Below, one piece after another: positions 1 through 11,326 of a stretch of 64,000 nt of DNA. Both the position numbers and the translations under genes were made by a program. The stretch is taken from NCBI GenBank assembly GCA_001599815.1, contig BCIA01000002.1, forward strand, positions 2,639,626-2,703,625. The letters run 5' to 3'. The stretch's first letter is position 1, and each line of letters begins with the position of its first letter. Origin of the DNA: Furcasterigmium furcatum. Lineage: Eukaryota > Ascomycota > Sordariomycetes > Glomerellales > Plectosphaerellaceae. The notes under the pieces are model-generated. The model searched no databases. It had not been told where the DNA came from and saw nothing but the letters and a program-made list of their open reading frames with translations.

Positions 1-1740
1 TCCTTTGCTTGGATGAAACCTATGTAGAGTGCCCCGACTGGAGATGCGAGCTGAAATTGTCTCGAACAAAGAAGCCGCCACGGATGCCGCATGCAGGGCG
101 GCCCCAGGGGAGAGGGAGGGCGGGATGTGAATCTCCCCATTACCTACCTTGCCTACTTGCTTACCTATCCACTCGGCGGCAGCACACTGCAGGAGGCGAC
201 GGGAGAGCAAGCAGATCTCACTCAGCCTGGCACAAGTCCGTTCTCGAGCTCCGGGTTGACGGGGTTCGTCTACATACAGTACCGACCTACCCTAAGGAGG
301 TAGTACTCGGTAGGCACGTTGGCACGTTGGCAAGGAAGGGATGTACTACCAGCAACAGTAGTCGAGGAGGTGGCAAGAAACAGGGTGAGGTTCACGGCTA
401 ATAATAAGTAAGTAAGCCTCCGGCGGTCGGATTCACGCTGGCTCCCGGGGATCCGCAATTGCCATTGACCGATCTCGATCATTACGATCCATGGTGGATG
501 GGTAATTTGACAGGAACCGCCCATGTACAGACGCAATTACCACTGCAAGGACCTTGGACGGCGCCCCTGTGCCTTGATGTTTCCCAACGCAGGTTCCACC
601 CGAGCCCACTCTTGCCCCTCGCCCCTTGTCGTTTCGATTCTGCTGCCGCCATCCATCCCATGGCATTCACAGTTGCATCCGTCCGACATGTCGAATGGTC
701 GACGTGTGTAAGGAGGCAGGTAGGCACTTTCTCCTTCAGCTTGCTAGCTAGCCTTTGGCCATCACGTCCCATCCTTTCCTCATCCGTCGCTGCTTCGTCC
801 GTTTAGTACTAACTCGCTTTATTCTGTGCCTGCTACCATGTTGTTCGCTCAACCCTCGTCCGTCTAAACCTGGTAAGTCTCACCGGGGGTCCAGATCCAA
901 GGCAAAACCCATGCTGCCGCACAGTCCACCTCCGTTGAAAGCTCCATTCATTCAGGCCTCATCTTCGTTATCGGTCTCGAATTTAAACCAAGGATCCGCG
1001 CGGTCTTTGCTCCGTTTCCCACCCACCGTCCATGAGATCGACGTCATAGACGAACTCCTCCTGTGAGGTTCATCTTTTTCACCACCCGCCCCTCCTCTCG
1101 CCTCCCATTTCCCGTCAATCTCCATCATTTGCTTCCTCCTTCTCGGTGCTGCTGTTCTGCTCGTCGTCTCGGCTTACGAACGACCGGCATCTGGCACCAA
1201 TTCACTCGCTAGACCCATCACCGCAAGGGTGAATACGAAAACAACCTTGCTCAATCTGTCCATCAGTCCACTCCACACCTCGCTCTGCCGGGCTACCTAT
1301 GTACAAGTACCAGAGCTGAGCACGAGCTTCATCAAGCTCCGTCCACTGGATCCGAGCGTCCTCGACTCGTCGCCACCACGTTCGTTCAAACCCGCATTTC
1401 TCTGTGTTCCATCGCCGGCGACCGTCCGAGCTGGCGATTGTTTGGTTCGAAACAAAACCCATACCCCAGTTTGCCTCCCAGACAGACACTGCCGTGTTAC
1501 CTTGGCCGATCGCCTTCGCCATCATCCCGCAGCATCGTTCTCGCCGCTTCGCGAGCCCGTGGCCCGTCCCAACTCAACTCGGCGCCTCCGAACTCAATTG
1601 GCCGCATTTGACCGTATTCCCAGACTTCCGTCTACCGGCTTGCACCGATTATTCGTCCTTGTCGACGACAAGCCACGGGTCCTCGCCCACAGTGACGGAA
1701 CCATCTCGACGGTACTGGCGGCCGGCCTCTGTCGCCTACC
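1..1740. other. Upstream region of the first gene, no gene supported
   Basis: No convincing coding region was found here. The first 750 bases hold short tandem and palindromic patches such as a doubled ggcacgtt near 311-326 and ggtagg/cctacc motifs near 285-315. From about 760 to 1740 the + strand becomes C/T-rich, which is typical of a fungal promoter and long 5' leader for the gene that starts at 1741. A GTAAGT donor-like site near 872 could mark a leader intron, but I could not assign an acceptor with confidence. Confidence 0.5.
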
Positions 1741-4421
1741 ATGCCCTCATTCTTACGAGACCTGCGACGTCGCTCCAAGGCCAGCATTCGTTCCGAACGC
1801 TCTACAGAACGGCCAGTTGATCACAAACAACCTGTCGAGCCCTTTCGTCCTCCCGAGTTGCTTCGGTCGCCAGACCAGTACAACACCGACAGCTCCAGTG
1901 ATGCCAGCCGGGGAACGGTACCGACGACGGGCTCCATAACCCCCCCTTCGAATCATGGCTCCGATCCTGCTCTTGACATGCAGCTCCAGAAGGCTGCTGG
2001 CACAACTCATCGACCCTCGCCGCAGCCCTTGGCTGGGTCAATCCGCAACAGCGTTTCTGGTATGAGCGGCCTCGGGGCTCCGGCGACACATGGCCATTCA
2101 AGTCTGCCCAAGTCGGATTATGAACCTCGTTTTCTGAACGCTCCAGGTGCCAGGCCGGTGCGTCAACCTACTCCCAGAATCCTACTCACAGCCGCCGCCC
2201 GCGCATGTGCCTCTGCAGATGCCCAGAGCCAAGTGTGCTAACCGCCCTAGGTTTACCAAAAAGCGTTCCTCTTGTTCGGCAGTACGTTATCCCCAAGTTC
2301 ATTTCCCCTTATTCTAGTCGTTTCGGAAATATTGCGACATGTCTCTGCTCCTCAGGCACGATGGGTAACACAAGGCAATCACTAACTCTGGGGATTGATA
2401 GCGATCGGCGACCCGTCCCGCCACACCGTCGATGACGGCTTCATCACGGTCTCATCTAATACCCATCACTTTCCCCCAACCTCATGGCCGGTGCATGGGT
2501 CTCACTGGAAGGCGGTGGTGTATCTGGAGCCAGGCATGAACGAGCTCAAGTTTACCGCTTGGGCCCCAAAGCTCGCCAACAACACCTCAAGCAACCCTAT
2601 TCACACCGCGTACCTGCACATCAACATGGTGCCGCCTCATTGCGCGCCTCCGCTGCAGCTCGCCATTCTTGTGGCCAAGGACTCATCCGAAACTTTTGAT
2701 TGTGTTCCCGCACGGGCCGAGAAAGATGGAAATGGGCTTTCCACGGCTATCCGAAAATACCGGACGGCCTCATACTTGTGGCAGGCCTTTTTGGCCGAGC
2801 AGATGAGGCGTCACGGAATGGGGCCTCGCTGCTTCACTTTCGAAGAAGAATGGCTTCGCAGCACTTCCCACATGCAGGATCGCGAAAACGGGGTGATGCG
2901 ATCCGAGGCGAGAGTTCACGTCGTTCGCTTGGACAAGACCGTTGCCGAGATTCGCCAGCTGGACAGCGCTCGACTTTTCAACGTGGCCGCCGAGGGTCTC
3001 GTGGACTACTTCAAACCCATGCCAGGCGAGAAGCGCTATGTGTCGGCCCTCATCCTGGACACCCATTGGGATAGAGAATCAAAGTCTATCCGCGGCCATG
3101 TTTCCCGTGGCGGTTCTTTTGGCGACCTGGACTTGGCCCTCTTTGGCTCTCATTGCTTGCAGAGCTATCCTAGCGGCTTGGACGAGGTTTGGCTTAGCAT
3201 GGAGGACTGCACGCGGACTGATCCTGATCTTCTGGCTAATGAGGACAACTGTACCGGGAGCTCATGGGAAGCAGCGACGTTTGGCATAGCCGGTCACCTG
3301 CGCGAGATCGGACGCATGTTTGGTTGTCCTACACAGCGGACAGGTATCATGTCACAAGACTTGCTCAAGTTCAACCGCACTTTCACGACGCGCGAGCCCT
3401 TCTCGACGAGAACGAAGTTAAAAGCCGGCTGCGTCCTCGAGAAGGATGAATGCACCCTCCATCGCCTCGATGCTCTGCGCCTTCGCTTTCATCCATGTTT
3501 CCGGATACCGACCAATGGCTTGTTCAAGTTTGACGACAGTGTGCAGGCTTATCCCGTGGACACGGGCAAAGTCGTACTTCAAGCAAAATCTGGCATCACA
3601 CACCTCGAGTTATGGGCGGAAAACGACGACTTTTGCGACACGTGGATTGGCATGGGCTCCGAGCGCGGATTGCCTAATCATTACTCTTTGACGGAACAAG
3701 AAGCTAGAGAGCGGCTGCCCGAGCAGAAGCGCAAGCTCCCCCTACGGCTGAAGGTGTTCTCCGGCGGCGGTGGTTGCTTGGAAATCGACGACTTCCAGCA
3801 GTTGGCATCCAAAGCATCCTCTCTGAAGCTTACTTCGGGGCCAATGGGCAGGACGGCCTATCGGAGCAAGAAGGTTGGCCTTCTGTCAAGTGACCCTGAA
3901 TCAACTCAGGAGGTGGTGTTCCAGAGCGCCATGCAATCTGGAAGAGTGCTGTCCCGCATCGTCGCCTTTTCCGACGAGGCCGCAATGCATGGCCTGGAGT
4001 TTGTGTACGATGACAACTCCTCGCAATTACTTGGTTCGAGAGGGGGGCGGGAGGGTGGTGAGACGTACGAGCTTGGTAAATCACCGTTTTCCGTGGCATT
4101 CGACATATATTTGCATATTTGCTGACAAGGGCCTAGACTTACGAAGAGGTGACTACATCACTGGTTTTTACGTGAGAGCCGCGGATTACATCACCGGTCT
4201 TGGCGTTATGACAAGCCTGGGGAATTGCTCGCCAATTTATGGCGACCCTTTTGGTGGAGCGACGTGAGCCCCCCCCAACAGCTCGCTGGATACGACATGA
4301 GGCTTTGCTAACTCGAGAGTGCAGTAACAATATGGTACCTCCCAGAGGGTACAACATCTGTGGTGTTACGGGCTCAACTGGATCTCGCCTCGAGAGCTTT
4401 GGCATTCTCATTACCCAATAA
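1741..4421 (+). CDS. YIL108W-type zinc metalloproteinase-like protein with C-terminal jacalin-like domain, predicted inactive
   Basis: Five exons are proposed: 1741-2157, 2251-2281, 2402-4075, 4137-4263 and 4325-4421, giving 781 aa with all phases consistent. Residues 1-139 are a Ser/Pro-rich, low-complexity N-terminus. The short second exon encodes VYQKAFLLFG, a strand I recall as conserved in this family. The large central domain is the putative peptidase region. The last two exons (DYITGFYVRAADYITGLGV and onward) resemble the jacalin-like C-terminus of fungal family members. Where I expect HLHEVGHLFGCPHQ, this protein has HLREIGRMFGCPTQ (residues 448-461). The Glu remains, but the three expected zinc-ligand histidines are Arg450, Arg454 and Thr460. 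The surrounding GIM and FNRTF segments are intact, so the alignment is secure. I infer a non-catalytic protein. The family comparison is from memory. The start chosen is the first ATG of the open frame. Confidence 0.85.
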
Positions 4422-5280
4422 ACCTGACGACACCGGCACACTGGAGCCTCGCACATCTCCCCGAATAGCCGGTTGGGAACAGCGCAAGTCCACTTGCGCG
4501 AGGAGCTCGAGTTTTGCCCACCGGAACCTCGCCGGCCGCATGGGCAACTCGTCGTTACATACGCCGGGTCACAGTGGCCACCCCGAACCGTTGCAGTGGG
4601 ACCCTGGCTCCGAAGCAACGGAAATGCGGCATCATAGGATTGGACCGGCGCGGATGCGTTTGGAACCGCAAACCTGGGCATAATGGTTCTCCTCCTTCTC
4701 TGGTTGGATTACCCCAAGTTACCGAGGTGGTGACAGCACACGGAGGACAACTGATCCGGCATACAAGGACAACGAGCATACGCGCTCCACCGTGGAGTAG
4801 CACACCGTAAATTTTAATGAGGTTGGCCAAGGAAATAAAGAGGCCTGGATACACCCATAGACATGACTGAAAGCAATGAAACAGAATACCAAGAGCATTT
4901 CAGATCCTTCGAGCGACTTCACCCACCAACGCATCCCGAAGGAGAGGGTAGCACCCACGTGTGGCTTGGCATGGCACGGTGAGCCACTGTCGGGGCGCTA
5001 GGCTGAATGTGGGTTAGGACTCAGCAGCCGATGACGGCATGGAGTTAAAAGCCATCCTGGTTGACTTTGGAGGGCGCCCAGATTGCACAAGCACAATCCG
5101 ACGACTTGCCGCCAAGAAGCCTGTTTTAGTCCTCGACAACCATCAAGAAGCGACTTCATTTTCAAACTTTATTACCACAGAATACCACCGGAACTCGCCT
5201 GCCACACGAAAACATCTTCGAAGCGACCAGCCTTCGCCGCCGTTACACTATACACCAATTTCAGCCCGAGAGTAGCGACC
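4422..5280. other. Intergenic: 3' flank of metalloproteinase-like gene and promoter of CHO1
   Basis: No gene is supported in this 859-base spacer. It must hold the terminator of the upstream gene and the promoter of the phosphatidylserine synthase gene. A CACGTG E-box lies at 4956-4961. The open frames crossing it on the - strand have no recognisable product. Confidence 0.6.
4956..4961 (+). promoter_or_regulatory. CACGTG E-box upstream of the phosphatidylserine synthase gene
   Basis: The palindrome CACGTG lies about 320 bases upstream of the start codon at 5281. In budding yeast, CHO1 and other phospholipid genes are controlled by bHLH factors at E-box-like UASINO elements. Function here is inferred only from sequence and position. 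A six-base site arises easily by chance. Confidence 0.25.
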
Positions 5281-6126
5281 ATGTCCAAGCGAACCAGCAG
5301 TGCCGTCACAAATGGCAATATCACCAAGGCCGAAGGGCCATCGCCTGGTGAGTACGGCGCCAGGTTGGAGGCGCATTTTGCTGACGAAAACAACCGCAGC
5401 CCAAGACAAACAGAAGCTTCTTCTCTCTGCCGACTCCGGTCACTTCTCTCTGGTCCGGGCCCTACACCTCGCCGACTTCATCACACTCTGTAACGGTCCG
5501 TATTACCCCGCGGAATCGTCCCAGCTGCCCGGGTGCTTGACTGACGTGGTGTGCAACCGACAGGAGCCTGCGGAACACTCTCCATCTTCACCTCGCTTTC
5601 CTACTGCCTCGGCGATCCCTCTGACCTGGACACCATGTACCTCGCCCTCGCCTTCCTGCCCCTTGGCTTCTTCTTCGACTTTCTCGACGGTACCGTTGCT
5701 CGTTGGCGCAAAAAGTCATCACTCATGGGCCAGGAACTCGACTCACTTGCCGACCTAGTGTCCTTTGGCGTCGCCCCTGCATCAGCCGCCTTTGCCCTTG
5801 GCATGCGGTCCCCTCTTGACCGCATCCTCCTCACTGGGTTTGTCTTGTGCGGGCTTACCAGGCTGGCAAGGTTCAATGTCACTGTCTCGGTGCTTCCCAA
5901 GGATGCTACTGGCAAAAGCAAATACTTCGAGGGCACGCCCATCCCCACCAGCCTGGCGCTGGACACTCTCATGGCATACTGGATCTACAGCGGCAGCGTG
6001 CTGGAGAATATTCCCCTTGGAACCTGGTTCAAGGGCGGCATTATCGAGTTCCATCCTGCCGTGCTCCTGTTCGTCATCCATGGTTGCCTCATGACTAGCC
6101 GAAGCATTCGTATCCCGAAGCCCTGA
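5281..6126 (+). CDS. CHO1: CDP-diacylglycerol--serine O-phosphatidyltransferase (phosphatidylserine synthase)
   Basis: Three exons (5281-5347, 5400-5495, 5564-6126) encode 241 aa. The enzyme makes phosphatidylserine from CDP-diacylglycerol and serine in the ER membrane. This is the entry step of the CDP-DAG route to phosphatidylethanolamine and phosphatidylcholine. The CDP-alcohol phosphatidyltransferase signature is complete: D93-x2-D96-G97-x2-A100-R101-x8-G110-x3-D114-x3-D118, seen as DFLDGTVAR followed by G, D and D at the exact spacing. Several hydrophobic membrane segments surround it. The hydrophilic N-terminus (MSKRTSSAVTNGN) is typical of fungal Cho1. Exons 2 and 3 join as LCN-GACGTLSIFTS, within the first membrane segment. 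The introns are 52 and 68 nt, with donors GTGAGT and GTCCGT. Confidence 0.95.
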
Positions 6127-6929
6127 GCTCACATGGACTCAAGACGCATGCATGACGCCAAGGGCCCGTGTCTCTGGTAGAATCTTCCTGGTGTTTCCTC
6201 CTCGGCAGAGAAAACGGGGCCGGAGCAGAGGGGCGTTCTGGGACACACACATGGCCGCATTCACAACGAGCACAGGCGATGGCGCACTGGGTGAACGGTT
6301 TTCGCCAGGAATCAGAGGGTGTGACCGCGTTGATGGAGGGACGCCGTTCTGCCATTGGTAATTCAAAACCGGGCGGGCCAATTTGGCGATACATGCAGTA
6401 GAATCCCAAGACACAGGGAGGCATTATTGAACTTTGAGGAGCCCTCACCTATTCGCCGTTTGCATTAATATCATATGATACCCTTGCAGACCCGTCTATC
6501 TCGCCGCTTGAATGTGATAGTTTGATCATGATAAAAACCCTAAGGCGCCAACTCGACTCGCGAGGCCCGTCAAGATACACGCAGTTCAAACCGGTAGCTA
6601 TTCTACAGACAAACGTTCGTGGCGGACTGCTGCCTTCGTCTGACTGAGGAACTGGGATAATATAGGTACAAGCTGGCGGGTCCTACCACATAGCCCAGCC
6701 CAGGTGGTGGAGGGGTCGGCATGCTGGCTTTTCCGTTCCCGCGGCCCCAGCCACTCATAATCCACCAATGCGCTCCACAATGGAAATCCAAAAGTTCGCT
6801 GGAAATTTTTCCCAATCGCAACACGGGTCGCAGGATAGCTACAAAAACGGCAAAATCGACACCAACAAGCCAACGCCGACACACGACGAAAGCTCCCTTC
6901 AAAGACCCACGTATCACTCAGAACTCAGC
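6127..6929. other. Intergenic between CHO1 and GAR1
   Basis: No gene is supported. The segment contains the 3' flank of CHO1 and the promoter and leader of GAR1. An ATG at 6768 is in frame with the GAR1 start and no stop lies between them. The 54 extra residues it would add do not resemble a Gar1 N-terminus. Confidence 0.55.
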
Positions 6930-7834
6930 ATGTCTTTCAGAGGGACACCCCGTGGTCGTGGAGGCGGCTTTGGAGGCCGAGGCGGAGGTGAGCTGGCCTG
7001 ATTCCAGCATCCCGAATGCTTCACTTGCCTCGGGGCATTGAAAGCACGGGATGATCTGTCAACATGCGTGTCTGACTGAATTCTTCTGTATAGGCCGCGG
7101 CGGCTTCCAACAGCGCGATTTTGGCCCTCCCGCTCAGGTTATCGGTATGATGCGGACCCCAGAACCCAGTCCAGTAACAACAGCACGGCACTAATGAAGG
7201 TATTCTCCAGAGATGGGCAAGTTTATGCACGCATGCGAAGGCGAGATGGTGTGCGAGAGCATCAACCCCAAGGTCCCCCAGTTCAACGCCCAGATGTTCC
7301 TTGAGAATAAGGTTCGTCCCCCCCCCCCCCCCAGCCCGTGTTCCCGTGCTCTCACGGGGTATTTTTCTTGGGCATCACCCACAATCCTCACAGCCGTACT
7401 GACGCCTTCTGCCCTCGCAGACCGCTATCGGCAAGATTGACGAAGTCCTCGGCCCTATCAACCAGGTTTACTTCACCATTAAGCCCTCCGAGGGCATCCA
7501 GGCCACCTCCTTCAAGGAGGGCGACAAGTTCTACATCGGCACCGAGAAGCTCCTCCCCATGGAGCGATTCCTGCCCAAGCCTAAGGCGCCGGCCGGCCAG
7601 AAGCCCAAGCGCGCTGGACGCGGCGGCCCGATGCGTGGCGGTGCTGGTGGGCGCGGCGGTCCCCGGGGTGGTGGCTTTGGTGGACGCGGAGGCCGTGGCG
7701 GTCCTTCGCGGGGTGGCTTCGGGGGACGCGGCGGTGGACGAGGTGGTTTCGGCGGCGGTCGCGGCGGTGCACCTAGGGGCGGCGGGGGGTTCAGCGGTGG
7801 TAGGGGCCGTGGCGGCTTCAGCAGGGGCCGGTAG
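6930..7834 (+). CDS. GAR1: H/ACA ribonucleoprotein complex subunit Gar1
   Basis: Four exons (6930-6987, 7094-7144, 7211-7311, 7421-7834) encode 207 aa, close to the length I recall for yeast Gar1. The protein belongs to H/ACA snoRNPs, which guide rRNA pseudouridylation in the nucleolus. An N-terminal RGG/GRGG patch (SFRGTPRGRGGGFGGRGG) is followed by the globular Gar1 core (VIEMGKFMHACEGEMVC ... KIDEVLGPINQVYFTIKP). After this comes a long C-terminal glycine/arginine-rich tail from about residue 120. The start at 6930 is chosen because family members begin MSFRG, although an in-frame ATG exists at 6768. Intron 3 begins GTTCGT and is immediately followed by a 15-base C run at 7318-7332. Confidence 0.95.
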
Positions 7835-8435
7835 ACAGGTTGCTCACGACAACCGGGGCCGAACAAAAAGAACACTGTCAACTTGTACGGGTACGCTGAC
7901 CGCCCGCCGACTCTGGCGGGGAACGGCCAGGGGAGACGCAAAGAGAAGCCACGGGGCCTATTTGTGTGTTACGGAGCAGGACAGACCGGCGTTTGGGGGT
8001 TGCATTACTGTTTTTCCTTCGTCGTTTGCTTGATATCAAGGTCAGGTCAGGGGCTCAAGGGCTGTATAGGCACGACTACCATCCACGCATGATCGTTAAA
8101 CCAGTTGAATATCCTTGTCTTGACTTGCATTACGTTTATTGTGTTGCACGAATAGTTTCACAATCACTCCGAGGTTGCGGCCCGGTCATGGGAGTACCGA
8201 TTGTCACGAGCAGTAACGAGTCAACGATACGATGTAAGCGAGTAAGGGCTGCTAAACTATCATTACAGTTTCTCTCCAGGGTTTCGCGCCCCTTAGCCCC
8301 TGGGCCTGCACAGCGCCTTGCCAGAACTACACCCCAGGCCCTCCCAATAGAGTACGTATACGCAGAACCAAGAAAGGCCAAAAGAAAACTCCGACGGTAT
8401 CTACCGACTTCCTTCGCGAGCAAAGAGGGAGCAAC
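7835..8435. other. Convergent 3' spacer between GAR1 and SLM1
   Basis: This 601-base spacer separates two convergent genes. No coding sequence or RNA gene is supported. It should hold both 3' UTRs and polyadenylation regions. Confidence 0.55.
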
Positions 8436-11326
8436 TTAGGCCACCCTGTTGTCAAAGGTCTCGGTCGTTGGGGTGCCCTTGGGGTATTCTCCTGGGATAT
8501 GTAGGTGGGAGATGGTCGGGTTACTGTTGGTCCGGGCATTCGTCGACGTCGGCCGGGGCCTGGCCGCAACTTGCTGTCGCGATTCGACGGGCGAGGTAGT
8601 GTAATATTGCGTCTGAGATGCAACGGGAATGGGGCCGTCGGCGCTCATGTCACGGGGGTCGGACCGGGCGGCGTTGCCGCCGCGGTCGTAACCTCCTGCG
8701 GACACAAAGACGGGCGCAACGTTCAGATCCCCGGTGCTTCGACCCCCGGAGGAGTAGTACTCCCTGTTTGCGGCATTCTGCTGTGGGTAGTTGCTGGGCT
8801 GCTCCGCGCCACCGTTCATCCACTGGCCATACTGTGCATTGCCCCCCGGGGTTTCAAGAACGCCGTCGCCGTAGTTGGGATCTGTCCGCTGAGAGTCGTC
8901 GTCCGTCGTCAGAGGGGGGCCGCGGTTGTCAACCTGTGAAGGCTGAGAGTGCTGGCTCTGGGAACGCTGCATATTTGCCACCGGTACGATGACGGTTTGT
9001 GTGCGATACTGATCTTGCTGGTGGTCGGTCCGCGTCCTCGAATGTGATCGGGACCGCTGCAGCCCCTGTTGCTGCTGGCTCACGGGCTCATTAGTGTAAG
9101 GGTTGACACCGTCCTGCTGGGCTTGCTGGTGGACCACGGCGGCGTGGGATGGCGTGCTGTTCAGGTTGCCTTCATTTGTGTTGCCATAGTGGCCCTGGGG
9201 CTCCGAGGACTGGAAGTTGCCGTTGCCTGCGTCGAGGCCAGTGGCGCCCGCCATGGCAGCGTCCCGGCCCCGATTGTCGAATCCTGAGCTCATACTAGAG
9301 GGCGAGAGAGGAGCCTGTAAGCCTCGCTGCGCATTGACTTGTATATCGGATGGGAACCGCCCACCTGGTTGCGGACGGCGAATGTCTTGTTTCGAGCCCG
9401 TGTCGACAACGGCGTCGGCCGAGAACGGCTCCTCGTCCTCCTCGTCAACAACGCCGTCGCTGCTGATCGATCGTCTCGACGACTGGCTGAGGCTTCGCGT
9501 GTGGCCCCTGACGAACTCGGATCGCTCTTGCGGTGTCTTCTCGGTGAGAGCCTTGATGTCTTCGTACCAAGCCATCATGGTATCGTGGGTTTCGGCACGG
9601 AAAACCCAGGTGTGGCCGCGATGCATGGCGCCGGTTTGGCGGCCTTTGAGAATGAACTTATTGGAAGAGCCGCCCTCGGTAGAGTGAGAGCCGAGTTTCT
9701 GCTCTGGTAGGTAGAGGGACACGACAGGCGCCTGTGCCTTGTCTGCCGATTTGAATTCGTGGAGGTGAGTCGGAGAAAGTACGTACCTGGGTGTAGTTAG
9801 TAGACTGAGAGAGGCATATGGTGAAGGGAGGGGCGTGGGTGCTCACCAGCCGGCTGTGTAGCTCTTCAAATATTTGCTCTTGCGCTCCAAAAGGCCGGCC
9901 CTAATCTCCTGACAGGACACATGGTCTTGGCCGGGATAATGGATCTGCTCGGCGGAGCGAACGGGGATCTCGGGATCGACGAAGTGGTCGTCCTTTTGCA
10001 CGAAATGTGCCCATTCGCGATCTTTGGGCATGCTGATGGGACCAATGCGGAGCTCGTCAATGGCATTGTAGGCAGCGTCAGACTCCCGCTTCAGAATACC
10101 AGCGTAGGCATTGTAGGCCTTTTGAATTTCGCCAACAACGATCGACTCGAGTTCGCGGCCGGAGCTCTCGAGGTTCAGATAAGCCTGGTGGAGGTAGTTT
10201 TCCTCGTCGATCTGGCGCTCAACCTGGCGGTCGACGGCCAGGCGCAGGAGGTATGGGTCCTGCTTGCCAGTGGTGGAGGCAGGGTCGACATCGCTCTGGC
10301 CGATGGTATCTTGTAAGGTCTTGACGGCCCTGCGGGTGTTGTCCATCTCCTTTGTGACCGAGTTCTTGAAGTCACCGGACAAGCTCTTGATCTCTTTGAT
10401 CTTCTGATGGAGGTCGCTCCTCAAGCCGGTCAGAGCGAGAATGACGTCCTCTTCAATCTCCTTGGCCTTGTTGGCCTCAAGGATGGAGTTCTTGTGGTAG
10501 GTTCGCAAGATGTCCATAGCATCGTCGATACCGCCCGACGTCAGGAAGCCCGGGGGGTTGGAGATGTTGTTCGCGACATTGGCTAGCTTGAGGAGGGACT
10601 TCGACTTTGCCTCGTAATGAGACTGAATCTCACGGTAATAGGCGATGAGGTCCTTGAGGATCTTGCGCCAGGCTTTCAGAGGGGACGGTCAGCAGGGAAG
10701 CAGCGGACGGCCAAAGAGGGGGCGGTAGACGTACACTGGAAACGGGTGGAGAGAACCTCAGTGGGATTACCCTCGGTGGGAACGGGACAGTGGAAGACAC
10801 TATGTGCTTCATCGGGGTCCGAGGTCGATTGGAGGGCAAGGCTGCGGACGCTGCCGGCCTTCATGCTGCGGCGGCTGCCGCTTCGCTTGAGGGAGCCATT
10901 GCGGCGTAGAGAGTTCTTCTTTTTGAGAGTGTTACCGCGGGAGGGAAGGCTGAGGTGGTCGTCCCCGGCGTTTGAGCTGTACGAGTTGGAGCGCTGCATG
11001 TTGGGCGAGTGGCCGTCGATGATACTACTCCCTCTCTGGCTGGCGTCCCATTCCTCCGTGAATTTGCCGTTGTTAGCGAGGTGGTGTTGTTGCAGCTGCT
11101 GCTGCTGTTGTGGCGGCGGGGCAAGGCTGTGGTCGTTGTAGTACGGGTTGATGTGGGAGTTTGCGAGAGTATTTGAGCGCACGTCGTCGTCCGTGTACTG
11201 CAGGTTTATGGCGGGGTGTGGACGGTACTGAGGAAGCGGGTTGTGAGGGTGATGATGTTGCTGTTGAAGATTTGGGTTTGCGCTGGGCGAGGTGGCGCCT
11301 TGAAAGGTATCCGAGGGGGAGGCCAT
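8436..11326 (-). CDS. SLM1: Slm1-like TORC2/PI(4,5)P2 effector with F-BAR-like region and PH domain
   Basis: Three exons on the - strand (11326-10735, 10672-9847, 9786-8436) give 922 aa with consistent phases. Residues 1-190 are low complexity, with Gln/His runs and a basic KKKNSLRRNGSLKRSGSRRS patch. From RFQSWRKILKDLIAYY (about residue 195) to about 390 the protein is helical and resembles the F-BAR-like region of Slm proteins. The segment GWYVLSPTHLHEFKSADKA through KFILKGRQTGAMHRGHTWVF (about 470-560) is the Slm-type PH domain, which binds PI(4,5)P2 at the plasma membrane. Yeast Slm1/2 are TORC2 substrates acting in actin and sphingolipid control. The C-terminal 350 residues are Gln/Ser-rich and disordered. 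A near-C-terminal PTISHLHI stretch only loosely resembles the calcineurin-docking motif of yeast Slm proteins. Confidence 0.9.

Noticed and set aside
8436..8600. Calcineurin-docking PxIxIT motif at the Slm1 C-terminus
   Set aside because: The best local match, PTISHL, lacks the required Ile/Val at position five.
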